A DNA stretch of 7,220 nt from an uncultured Clostridia bacterium (GCA_934167735.1 CAKPLV010000044.1:1-7220), one strand, 5' to 3'. Shown: positions 1 to 6,443, numbered from the stretch's first letter. Translations and numbers: made by a program. The notes: a model not told the origin generated them from the letters alone.

Positions 1-28
1 GTGAATCTCTGGAATACTTGATCACCAT
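1..28 (-). CDS. possible start of a further gene, cut by the window edge
   Basis: Only nine codons are visible (MVIKYSRDS), so no function can be given. The case for a real start is a strong Shine-Dalgarno match, GGAGGG at 38-43, lying 9 nt upstream of the ATG at 28-26. The local base composition is also much richer in GC than the DUF402-like gene just before it and resembles the thymidylate-kinase-like gene. The ATG overlaps the stop of the preceding frame (ATGGTGA), an arrangement often seen in translationally coupled genes. The alternative is that this stretch is simply DNA downstream of a truncated gene and is not translated. Confidence 0.35.
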
Positions 29-300
29 CTAACAGATCCCTCCGGGAGTCGTTTTCTATTTTTTATTTTATCAAATGCTCTTCCATTATAAAATTTGCCT
101 ATTGGTGTAAATTCCATAACATAATATCCATTGTCCATAAATACTGTCTTTTTTCCTTCTCTTTCAACAATAAATGCACGATCAATTTCATTTATTCTTT
201 TTATACATAGATAGTAATTTTCTTCTTTTCTTTTAGTTACTATAAAATCCCAGTCAGATACTCCTCTCATGTATGTTTTATTCATATGCTTTTCTATCAT
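22..300 (-). CDS. DUF402-like protein, probably truncated at its C terminus
   Basis: The 92-residue product resembles the DUF402 family, whose characterised members hydrolyse nucleoside di- or triphosphates. The recognisable part is a beta-rich stretch with MDNGYYVMEF followed by FYNGRAF, matching the family pattern of an acidic residue, GY, a hydrophobic strand, then YN. In complete family members a segment with W/Y-Y-x-D-I and further acidic catalytic residues follows. Here it is absent, and the protein ends in an unrelated basic tail (KNRKRLPEGSVRW). The codons for that tail fall where the DNA changes from AT-rich to GC-rich (about 50-55), suggesting a recombination junction or a frameshift in the A-run before it. 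AAAGGA lies 9 nt before the ATG at 300. No promoter is visible between it and the terminator just upstream. It is probably inactive as a hydrolase. The family call rests on pattern recognition only. Confidence 0.5.
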   Translation of the reverse strand: MIEKHMNKTYMRGVSDWDFIVTKRKEENYYLCIKRINEIDRAFIVEREGKKTVFMDNGYYVMEFTPIGKFYNGRAFDKIKNRKRLPEGSVRW

Positions 301-328
301 TTACCATCATCCTTTTACTAAAAAATAA

Positions 329-361
329 GGGAAGCAAAAACTGTTTTCAGTTTTTGCCCCC
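329..361 (-). terminator. intrinsic terminator of the thymidylate-kinase-like gene
   Basis: A perfect 10-bp inverted repeat, GCAAAAACTG (334-343) and CAGTTTTTGC (348-357), has a 4-nt loop. It is extended by CCCC (358-361) opposite GGG (329-331) across a two-base bulge. On the minus strand the stem is followed by a short run and then TTATTTTTT. It begins 8 nt after the kinase stop codon. The U-rich tail is not directly adjacent to the stem, so efficiency may be moderate. Confidence 0.7.
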
Positions 362-369
362 ATGTCCTG

Positions 370-1023
370 CTAATCGATCAGGGAGAGCTTTCTAAGCTCG
401 TTAAGAACGATTTCGAAAGTCTCATCAGTCGTTTTCTCAGACGTATCAATATAGATGTTTGGGATTCCCTTGAACGCAGTCATAAGATCTGCATTCTCTT
501 TCATAAGTTCCTCATACGCTCTTCTGGTCGCGGATGCCTGGACTTTGATATATTCGAGTGTCTCGAACTTATCAGCATCCGGATCATTCTTGATCCGCTC
601 GAATGCTACATTCGGGTCAGCATTGAGGTGAATCATGATGTCACATCTTTCAAGCTCCCATGTGCGCTGAAGGTCATCTACCTCACGGTAGCTGAATCCT
701 CTACACTCGCCGTGGACGAAACTGTCAATATAGCCTCTCTGGGAAATCAAAACATCGTTTGATCTTCTCCAGTCACGAACCTTGACTGTTCCGACTATCC
801 TGTTATCCAGAGCAAACAGCATCTGGTCAGAATAGTTGTCCTGCCAAGGACGACCGTCACCAACAGTAGTGTTCAGCAACTCTAAGAGATGCTTGTCGTA
901 CGGGAACTTGAAGTCTTTTACAAGCTGGTTGTGACCTCTGAAATAACCAGTTAAATTCCGTTTTAACGTGGTTTTTCCCGTTCCATCTAATCCAGTAATT
1001 ACAATCCAAAGACCTTTCTTCAT
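370..1023 (-). CDS. thymidylate kinase-like nucleoside monophosphate kinase, compositionally foreign
   Basis: This 217-residue P-loop kinase has the length and layout of dTMP kinases, which phosphorylate dTMP to dTDP with ATP in the cytoplasm. Visible elements are Walker A GLDGTGKTT (11-19); a substrate-site FKFP (38-41), the arrangement seen in eukaryotic and phage-type enzymes; MLFALDNR (68-75), matching the usual LLFAxDR helix; SQRGYIDS (94-101) in place of the DRYxxS motif, keeping the Arg but replacing Asp by Gln; LNADPNVAFERI (133-144); and a LID-like DADKFE (149-154) matching DRxE. Start ATG 1023 has GGAGG 5 nt upstream. The coding region is far richer in GC than all complete neighbours, apart from its first ~25 codons. 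It has its own consensus promoter and terminator, so it looks like an acquired, self-contained unit. The altered DR motif means the substrate could be another deoxynucleotide. I leave out the symbol tmk because this may be a second copy. Confidence 0.85.
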   Translation of the reverse strand: MKKGLWIVITGLDGTGKTTLKRNLTGYFRGHNQLVKDFKFPYDKHLLELLNTTVGDGRPWQDNYSDQMLFALDNRIVGTVKVRDWRRSNDVLISQRGYIDSFVHGECRGFSYREVDDLQRTWELERCDIMIHLNADPNVAFERIKNDPDADKFETLEYIKVQASATRRAYEELMKENADLMTAFKGIPNIYIDTSEKTTDETFEIVLNELRKLSLID

Positions 1024-1038
1024 ATAAGCCTCCTAATC

Positions 1039-1127
1039 AATTGACAATTTCCAATGCGTAATTACACACATGGAAAAAACTACTAGCTACACTTCCATTA
1101 TACCATTTTATGTTTCCTTTGTCAATT
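1039..1127. repeat. inverted repeat AATTGACAA ... TTGTCAATT around promoter and leader
   Basis: AATTGACAA at 1039-1047 is the exact reverse complement of TTGTCAATT at 1119-1127. One arm contains the -35 box and the other lies just upstream of the Shine-Dalgarno site. This could be a pair of operator half-sites, the ends of a small inserted element carrying the promoter, or chance, since 9-bp AT-rich repeats are common at this base composition. Confidence 0.35.
1097..1125 (-). promoter_or_regulatory. perfect-consensus vegetative promoter for the kinase gene
   Basis: On the minus strand TTGACA (1125-1120) and TATAAT (1102-1097) are both perfect and are separated by the optimal 17 bp. Transcription should start near 1090, giving a leader of about 67 nt before the ATG at 1023. 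The -35 box lies only 6 nt past the stop codon of the PHP gene. No terminator is visible between the PHP gene and this promoter, so read-through from upstream is also possible. Confidence 0.85.
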
Positions 1128-1130
1128 CAA

Positions 1131-2012
1131 CTATTTATGCCAAAATTCGACACCCCAGTTTTCTATAATTTCATCTGGAACTCTTAAATTTCCTTTTCCA
1201 ATTGCCATTTCTGTATCAGGTTTAAATGTACCATGATAATCACTTCCACCAGAAACCTTAAATCCTCTTTCTTTACATAGATTTAATAAATATTCTGATT
1301 GTTCTTTTGTGAATGTTGAATAATAACATTCGATTCCATCTATTTGATAATTTTCAAGTATATTTTCTAATATTCTGTTTGAATTTGTTCTATATTCATA
1401 TATATGTGGAATAAAAACTTTTCCATGTGCTTTTCTTACAAGATCTGCCGCTTCTTGGAAACTTGGTAAAATATCACTTGTATCAACAAAAAATATTGTA
1501 CTTGGATTTGACATATATTTTCTGTAGAATATATTGCTATTTTCCCATGATTCTTCATCTATATATTTTTTGTTATTTTCATTTTTTGTTATTTCATTGT
1601 GTAAATATTTTGAAGCAAAAGATTTTTTATCATATCTCTCTAAAAAGTCTTCTGGTAATTCGATATTTGCATCTTTACATTTTTGATATAATCTTTCTAA
1701 TTCTATCTCATTTCTTTTTTCTGCTGTTAAATATACTTTTGAAGCTAATTCATTCATTATTTTAGGATCAACTCCATATCCTAAAATTTCAATAGGAATA
1801 TTTAAAATTTTTGTATTTAATTCTATTCCTGCGATAATCTTTCCTGAATAATATTTTTTAATATCCATATTTTCTAATTCTTCATATGAATTACAATTAT
1901 TGTGATCTGTTATTGCAATACATTTTAAATTCATTTTTTCGGCTTTTTGTAATATTGTTACAACATCATCTGTTCCATCTGAATATTTTGTATGCATATG
2001 TAAATCTAACAT
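1131..2012 (-). CDS. PHP-domain metal-dependent phosphoesterase (YciV/TrpH type)
   Basis: The 293-residue protein has the full set of metal-binding motifs of the polymerase-and-histidinol-phosphatase (PHP) family: HMHTKYSDG with His5, His7 and Asp12; ITDHN with Asp36 and His37; GIE with Glu64; His203 in IPHIYEY; and GSDYHG with Asp258 and His260. Length and motif spacing fit stand-alone YciV/TrpH-type enzymes, known to hydrolyse 3',5'-nucleoside bisphosphates or RNA 5' ends. A region of about 100 residues (about 85-185) between the third and fourth motifs corresponds to the variable insertion of this group. The substrate cannot be decided from sequence. There is no signal peptide, so it is cytosolic. 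GGAGG at 2020-2024 lies 7 nt before the ATG at 2012. It appears to be a single-gene unit between the terminator at 2127 and the kinase promoter. Confidence 0.88.
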   Translation of the reverse strand: MLDLHMHTKYSDGTDDVVTILQKAEKMNLKCIAITDHNNCNSYEELENMDIKKYYSGKIIAGIELNTKILNIPIEILGYGVDPKIMNELASKVYLTAEKRNEIELERLYQKCKDANIELPEDFLERYDKKSFASKYLHNEITKNENNKKYIDEESWENSNIFYRKYMSNPSTIFFVDTSDILPSFQEAADLVRKAHGKVFIPHIYEYRTNSNRILENILENYQIDGIECYYSTFTKEQSEYLLNLCKERGFKVSGGSDYHGTFKPDTEMAIGKGNLRVPDEIIENWGVEFWHK

Positions 2013-2033
2013 ATTTGTTCCTCCTTTTTTTAT

Positions 2034-2062
2034 GTTTTATCAAATTTTTTCTATTCTGTCAA
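2034..2062 (-). promoter_or_regulatory. candidate promoter for the PHP gene
   Basis: TTGACA (2062-2057) is a perfect -35 box, but the -10 at the optimal 17-bp spacing is only TAAAAC (2039-2034, 4 of 6). The predicted start would leave a leader of about 15 nt with the Shine-Dalgarno site close to its 5' end. The position fits, since an upstream terminator separates this gene from the previous unit. Confidence 0.4.
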
Positions 2063-2126
2063 ATCATATCTAAATTCATATTTTGAATTTTGCTCATAAA
2101 TCTACCTCTTTACTTTTGTTTATATA

Positions 2127-2154
2127 AAAAATAGCACCAAAAGGTACTATTTTT
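2127..2154 (-). terminator. intrinsic terminator of the TPR/basic-protein unit
   Basis: On the minus strand AAAAATAGTACC and GGTGCTATTTTT form a 12-bp stem (one G-U pair) around a TTTT loop, followed by further T-rich sequence. The stop codon of the basic protein (2155-2153) lies inside the first arm, so the gene ends in the hairpin itself. Confidence 0.8.
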
Positions 2155-3046
2155 ACATTTGTGATTGTTTAATCCTATTTCTTAATTTTGTATTACTATC
2201 TCTATATAAATGTATTAATGGATCTAGTTCGTTTGCGTCAACATCATCAACAGCTATACTACCTTTTGATAATTTTGTTTTTGTTGATATTGTTTCATAA
2301 TCTTCCTTTTTGTTTTCATTTAATCTATTTAATATTTCTTTTCTCTTTTTTCTTTCTTTGTCTTTGAATAATTGGAATATATTAAATATTTTTTTTTCTT
2401 TTCTTTCTTTAACTGGTTTTAATGCCATTTCAACAGCTTTTGGTTCTTCTTTAACTTTTTCTTTTATGATTTCTTTTTTTGCTTGTTCTACTCTTTTGGC
2501 TACTTCTTTTTTTGCCATTTCTATTTTTGAATGTGTTGCTACTTGTTTTTTAGGTTGAACTTTTTGGACAGCTGGCTTTTTTTCAATTTTTGGTTTTGGC
2601 ATTTGTGCTACTGGTTTTTTATTGGTTAATTTTTTTACATCTACATGTATTGCCTTTGACTCAGATTTTTGAACATTTTGTACTTTGTTTTGTTTTTGAG
2701 GTTGTACTTGACTATGATTTTGTTTTGGCTTTTGCTTTTGAGTTCTATTTTCATATTCAACAACTATTGGTTTCTTTTTTTCTGTTCTTTTTGTTTCATA
2801 TTCAATTTTTATTTGTTTTGGCTTTTTTACACCCTCATATTCTATAATTAGTTCTTTATTTGGTACTTTTACTTCTTGGTGTTTTTCTTTAACAACTTTA
2901 GGTTGTTGTTTTATTTCCATTACTGGTTCTTCTATTTTCTTTTTAGCTTTTGGCTTTTTCTTACTAGCATTATTTAACCATTTTGAAAATATGTTTTTAA
3001 AATAATTTTTTATTTTTGTGGATACTTTTTCTTTTTTTACAATCAT
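2153..3046 (-). CDS. highly basic Lys/Pro/Gln-rich protein, function unknown
   Basis: I do not recognise this protein. From the ATG at 3046 it has 297 residues, dominated by Lys with Glu, Gln, Pro and Val. It has no signal peptide or convincing membrane segment. A stretch near the N terminus (KIKNYFKNIFSKWL) could be an amphipathic helix. Then come three spaced copies of an [IV]xEYE core within about 30 residues, a Pro-Lys-Gln linker, a charged probable coiled coil, and a more ordinary C-terminal tail (DANELDPLIHLYRDSNTKLRNRI) that is the likeliest conserved part. The frame is open back to 3124, but that ATG lacks a ribosome site and would overlap the TPR gene by 59 bp. A TTG at 3064, with GGGAG 9 nt upstream and just after the TPR stop, is a serious alternative start. 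It is the second gene of a unit with the TPR protein. A nucleic-acid-binding or scaffold role is possible but only a guess. Confidence 0.7.
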   Translation of the reverse strand: MIVKKEKVSTKIKNYFKNIFSKWLNNASKKKPKAKKKIEEPVMEIKQQPKVVKEKHQEVKVPNKELIIEYEGVKKPKQIKIEYETKRTEKKKPIVVEYENRTQKQKPKQNHSQVQPQKQNKVQNVQKSESKAIHVDVKKLTNKKPVAQMPKPKIEKKPAVQKVQPKKQVATHSKIEMAKKEVAKRVEQAKKEIIKEKVKEEPKAVEMALKPVKERKEKKIFNIFQLFKDKERKKRKEILNRLNENKKEDYETISTKTKLSKGSIAVDDVDANELDPLIHLYRDSNTKLRNRIKQSQM

Positions 3047-3065
3047 CCATTTATTTTCTTCCAAT

Positions 3066-4310
3066 TTATTTTTCTCCCTCTTCTTCTGACTCTTCTTTTT
3101 GTTCATTTTTTTGATTAATTTCAACTTCTTTTTCTTTAAGCTCTTTTTCTTCTGTAACTAATCCTTCAAGTTCTGCTCTTTTCATTTTTTCTTGCATTAA
3201 ATTGTAATAATCTCCTCTATGTTCTTGTTTTTGAACACTTGAATTATCTTCTAATTCTTTTATTATTTCATTACGTGCAAGCATTTCCATTTGAAGCTTT
3301 ATACTTTGTGGAAATACATATGTTATTCCAACTATTTTTTGATTTTCTTTTATTGTGTTAAATATTTTGTCTATTACAATTATTCCTCTTTTAGGATATT
3401 CATACATTTTGTAACCTGTAAATATATCTATTCCATTTGAAACTTTTACATCTGGTGCTAGTTCTTCATAATATTCAAGTCTACTTATTACATTTAGCTC
3501 TCTTGCATATTCCTTTTTCTCTTCTTCTTCTCCATTTTCTATTGCTTCAAGCTTTTTTTCTATTCTTTCTATTCTCTTATTTACGTCTTCTTCACTTTCT
3601 TCTTTAAAATATACCTTTTTGAATAAGTATATTCCGTTTTCTTGAATATTTTTTTTTACTTCTACAAGTTCTTTTTTTGCTTCTTCCATTTTGCCTTGTC
3701 TTATATAAAATATTGCAAGTAATTTTTTAGCTTCTGAAATTTGTTGTGTTTTTGTGTCTTTTGATATTTCTTTGATTTTTTGACATATTCCTTCTGCCTT
3801 TTTTTCTATTTCTAATGATTCTTCTATTTTATCTTTACTTCTTAATTCTTGTGCTTGCATATCATATGCTTTTGCAAGTTCTGTTAATGCTTCTATATTT
3901 TTTAAACTTGCATCACTTGTGATATCTTCTAACAAGTATATTGCAAATTCTATTAATTCGTTTCTTAATTGAATTTTAGCATATTCTAACATTGCTTTAT
4001 TATATAGATTAGGTCTTTCATTTTTTGGCTCATCTTTATATTTTTGAATTATTGATTTTAATAATTCTGTGGCTTCTTTTTCATGTATTTTTATTTCTGT
4101 ATAACTTGTACCAACAATAAGTTTTATTCTATCTGTTGCCTTTGGATTTAATGCCTTTTTTTCTAAGTATTGTAATGATTTAGCATATTTTTTTTCGTTA
4201 TATGCCCTTACACCTCTACCTATATCAACTAATTGTAATGATATTTGCTTATCTAGATATTTACCTTTTCGTGTTGGGTTACCTTTTTTTCTACATAATC
4301 TAATATTCAT
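3066..4310 (-). CDS. TPR-like helical-repeat protein with acidic C-terminal tail
   Basis: The 414-residue protein is mostly alpha-helical, with segments that fit the tetratricopeptide pattern, clearest at residues 33-55 (GVRAYNEKKYAKSLQYLEKK) and 196-220 (KLLAIFYIRQGKMEEAKKEL), with weaker ones between. Charged, probably coiled-coil stretches lie at about 236-270 and 370-414; the last is a Glu/Lys tail ending EESEEEGEK. Residues about 290-345 (FTGYKMYEYPKRGIIVIDKIF, then ITYVFPQ) look like a small folded domain I cannot name. There is no signal peptide, so it is probably cytoplasmic. TPR proteins usually mediate protein contacts, and the strongly basic product of the next gene is an obvious candidate partner, though this is inference. 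The ATG at 4310 is preceded by GGAGAAAGGG and an extended -10 promoter. No enzymatic motif is visible. Confidence 0.78.
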   Translation of the reverse strand: MNIRLCRKKGNPTRKGKYLDKQISLQLVDIGRGVRAYNEKKYAKSLQYLEKKALNPKATDRIKLIVGTSYTEIKIHEKEATELLKSIIQKYKDEPKNERPNLYNKAMLEYAKIQLRNELIEFAIYLLEDITSDASLKNIEALTELAKAYDMQAQELRSKDKIEESLEIEKKAEGICQKIKEISKDTKTQQISEAKKLLAIFYIRQGKMEEAKKELVEVKKNIQENGIYLFKKVYFKEESEEDVNKRIERIEKKLEAIENGEEEEKKEYARELNVISRLEYYEELAPDVKVSNGIDIFTGYKMYEYPKRGIIVIDKIFNTIKENQKIVGITYVFPQSIKLQMEMLARNEIIKELEDNSSVQKQEHRGDYYNLMQEKMKRAELEGLVTEEKELKEKEVEINQKNEQKEESEEEGEK

Positions 4311-4334
4311 GTCAATCGCCCTTTCTCCTTTTGG

Positions 4335-4363
4335 ATTATATCATATTAATGTTTTTTTGTCTT
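4335..4363 (-). promoter_or_regulatory. extended -10 promoter for the TPR/basic-protein unit
   Basis: The minus strand carries TGATATAAT, a perfect TATAAT (4340-4335) with the extended TGn element. AAGACA (4363-4358, 4 of 6) lies 17 bp upstream as the -35. It is downstream of the thrS terminator and leaves a leader of only about 20 nt to the ATG at 4310. Confidence 0.7.
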
Positions 4364-4407
4364 TACTTTTTTAACTTTTTTTATTATTTTTTCGACTTTT
4401 ATTTTAT

Positions 4408-4436
4408 AAAAAAAAAAGATCCCTAAGGATCTTTTT
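4408..4436 (-). terminator. intrinsic terminator of thrS
   Basis: AAAAAGATCC (4413-4422) and GGATCTTTTT (4427-4436) form a perfect 10-bp stem with a 4-nt loop. On the minus strand the stem runs straight into a run of ten T (4417-4408). It starts 4 nt after the thrS stop codon, a textbook Rho-independent terminator. Confidence 0.9.
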
Positions 4437-4440
4437 AATT

Positions 4441-6378
4441 TTATGATTTTGCTTCAATTTCTTCTTTTATTTTTGAGATGAATTGTTCTAATGACATTTG
4501 ACCAACATCTCCATCTTTTCTTGAACGAACAGCAACTAAATTAGCATCTTTTTCTTTTGCTCCTAATACTAACATATATGGAACTTTTTCTAATTGTGCT
4601 TTTCTAATTTTATATCCAATCTTCTCATTTGATTCATCTATATTAACTCTGATTTTTTCAATTCTTAATTGTTTTTCAACTTCTTGAGCATATTCTATTT
4701 GATCATCTGATATTGGAAGTATTTTTACTTGTGTTGGTGATAACCAAACTGGGAATGCACCTTTTGTTTCTTCTATTAAGAATGATATAAATCTATCTGA
4801 AGATCCAAGAATTGCTCTGTGTATTACAACAGGTCTATGTTCTTTATTATCTTCTCCTATATAGCTTAAATCAAATCTTTCAGGTAAAGCAAAGTCTAAT
4901 TGACATGTTGGAATTGTTACATCATGATTTAATGCTGTTTTTATTTGTATATCAATTTTTGGTCCATAGAATGCAGCTTCTCCTTCTGCTTCATAGAAAT
5001 CTATATTCATATCTTTTAATATTTCACGTAACTGAGCTTCTGCTGTTTCCCACATTTCGTCATTATCAATATATTTTTGTTTATTGTTTTTATCTCTTAA
5101 TGATAATCTGTATTTAAATGATTCTGCTGAGAATCCAAAATCTTTTTGATATACTTCTTTTATTAATTTTAATACATTTCCAACTTCTTCTTTTATTTGA
5201 TCTGGTCTTACAAATAAATGAGCATCATTTTGACACATTTGTCTTACTCTTTCAAGACCACATACTGCACCACTATTTTCATATCTGAAGTCATTTGCTA
5301 ATTCACCTATTCTTATTGGTAAATCTCTATATGAACGTGTTTTGCTCTTATATATTAACATATGATGTGGACAGTTCATTGGTCTTAATACCATTTCTTC
5401 ATTATCCATTTTCATTGGTGGGAACATATCATCTTTGTAATGATCCCAGTGTCCACTTGTTTTGTATAATGCAACATTTGCAAGTGATGGTGTATATACA
5501 TGACTATATCCTAATTCAATTTCTTTGTCTTGGATATATCTTTCAAGAATTCTTCTTATTGTTGCACCATTTGGTAAATACATTGGTAATCCTGATCCAA
5601 CTAATTCATGTGTCATAAATAATTCAAGATCTTTTCCTATTTTTCTATGATCTCTTTCTTTGGCTTCTTCTAATAATCTTAAATGTTCTTCTAATTGACT
5701 TGCTTTTGGGAATGATATTCCATAGATTCTTTGCATTGAATCATTGGCTTGGTTTCCTTTCCAGTATGCTGCAGATGTTGATAATAGTTTGATTGCTTTA
5801 ACTTTTCCAGTACTACTTAAATGTGGTCCTGCACATAAATCAATATATTCTCCTTGTGTATAGAATGATATTTCTTCACCTTCAGGTAATTCTTCTATTA
5901 ATTGAACTTTATAGTTTTCATTTCTACTTTTCATTAATTCGATTGCTTTGTCTTTTGGAAGTGTACTTCTTTCTAATGGTAAGTCTTCTTTTATGATTTT
6001 TTTCATTTCTTCTTCAATTTTATTCATATCATCTTCTGTTAAAGGTTTTTCAACTTTGAAATCATAATAGAATCCATTTTCTATTGCAGGTCCTATTCCT
6101 AATTTTGTTTCTGGGAATAATCTTTTTACTGCTTGTGCCATAATATGTGCTGTTGTATGCCAATATGCTTTCTTTCCTTCTTCACTACTTTCAAATGTTT
6201 CTATGCTAAGTGTACAATCTTCATTTAATTCATATCTTATGTCTTTTACGTCTCCATTAACTTTTGCACATGTTGCTTGTCTTGCAAGCCCTTCACTGAT
6301 TTCTTTTGCAACTTCAATAACTTTTTTTCCTTTTTCAACTTCTAAAACTTTTCCATCTTTTAGTGTTACTTTTATCAT
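4441..6378 (-). CDS. thrS: threonyl-tRNA synthetase
   Basis: The 645-residue class II synthetase activates threonine with ATP and charges tRNA-Thr. The N-terminal TGS domain (about 1-62) is followed by the editing domain, which removes mischarged serine and carries HTTAH (His74, His78) and DLCAGPH (Cys182, His186). The catalytic core has motif 1 around 264-285, motif 2 with RYENSGAVCGLERVRQ (365-380) and motif 3 with LGSSDRF (524-530). The zinc ligands that recognise threonine are present: Cys336 in MNCPHH, His387 in NDAH and His520 in VVIHR. The anticodon-binding domain begins near PVWLSPTQV (543-551). Length is normal and nothing is missing. The ATG at 6378 is chosen because GGAGG lies 7 nt upstream; the frame extends to 6405, but that extension lies in the riboswitch terminator region. 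Expression is controlled by the T-box leader. Confidence 0.98.
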   Translation of the reverse strand: MIKVTLKDGKVLEVEKGKKVIEVAKEISEGLARQATCAKVNGDVKDIRYELNEDCTLSIETFESSEEGKKAYWHTTAHIMAQAVKRLFPETKLGIGPAIENGFYYDFKVEKPLTEDDMNKIEEEMKKIIKEDLPLERSTLPKDKAIELMKSRNENYKVQLIEELPEGEEISFYTQGEYIDLCAGPHLSSTGKVKAIKLLSTSAAYWKGNQANDSMQRIYGISFPKASQLEEHLRLLEEAKERDHRKIGKDLELFMTHELVGSGLPMYLPNGATIRRILERYIQDKEIELGYSHVYTPSLANVALYKTSGHWDHYKDDMFPPMKMDNEEMVLRPMNCPHHMLIYKSKTRSYRDLPIRIGELANDFRYENSGAVCGLERVRQMCQNDAHLFVRPDQIKEEVGNVLKLIKEVYQKDFGFSAESFKYRLSLRDKNNKQKYIDNDEMWETAEAQLREILKDMNIDFYEAEGEAAFYGPKIDIQIKTALNHDVTIPTCQLDFALPERFDLSYIGEDNKEHRPVVIHRAILGSSDRFISFLIEETKGAFPVWLSPTQVKILPISDDQIEYAQEVEKQLRIEKIRVNIDESNEKIGYKIRKAQLEKVPYMLVLGAKEKDANLVAVRSRKDGDVGQMSLEQFISKIKEEIEAKS

Positions 6379-6385
6379 TTTAAAA

Positions 6386-6390
6386 CCTCC
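6386..6390 (-). promoter_or_regulatory. Shine-Dalgarno site fixing the thrS start
   Basis: GGAGG, 7 nt before the ATG at 6378, selects this start over the in-frame ATG at 6405. The upstream ATG would sit in the U-run side of the T-box terminator and lacks a ribosome site. Confidence 0.85.
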
Positions 6391-6403
6391 TATTCTGAAA
6401 CAC

Positions 6404-6443
6404 AAAAAGCACCACTATAGACTTTATGTCTATAGGAGTGCTT
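6404..6443 (-). terminator. conditional terminator of the thrS T-box
   Basis: The arms 6443-6428 (AAGCAC...CTATAGAC) and 6422-6407 (GTCTATAG...GTGCTT) form a 16-position stem with one G-U pair and one mismatch, a 5-nt loop, and a UUUUU run (6408-6404). Its 5' arm contains the CCUAU used in the alternative antiterminator. Confidence 0.93.

Noticed and set aside
329..361. Perfect inverted repeat as the end of an insertion sequence
   Set aside because: It sits 8 nt after a stop codon with a T-rich tail, there is no transposase, and no matching copy is seen at the other side of the kinase gene.
1427..2086. Plus-strand open frames antisense to the PHP gene
   Set aside because: They are Phe/Leu/Ile/Tyr-rich, lack ribosome sites and mirror the AT-rich minus-strand gene, which has a complete set of PHP motifs.
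2310..2851. Plus-strand hydrophobic open frames that look like membrane proteins
   Set aside because: They are the complement of Lys/Glu codons of the basic protein, which read as Phe/Leu/Ser. No start signals were seen and the minus-strand unit has a promoter and terminator.
2590..2960. Low-complexity stretch as a possible repeat array or CRISPR
   Set aside because: There is no regular unit or spacer structure at the DNA level; the apparent repetition comes from Lys, Gln and Pro codons.
3047..3124. First ATG of the basic-protein frame (MKLIKKMNKK)
   Set aside because: No ribosome site precedes it and it would overlap the acidic end of the TPR gene by 59 bp. The Lys-rich reading comes from the out-of-frame Glu/Lys codons.
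4812..5618. Plus-strand open frames within thrS
   Set aside because: They lie antisense to an intact, well-conserved threonyl-tRNA synthetase.
6379..6405. Upstream ATG of thrS adding nine residues (MCFRIGGFK)
   Set aside because: It overlaps the T-box terminator region and has no ribosome site; the ATG at 6378 has GGAGG at the right distance and matches the family N terminus.
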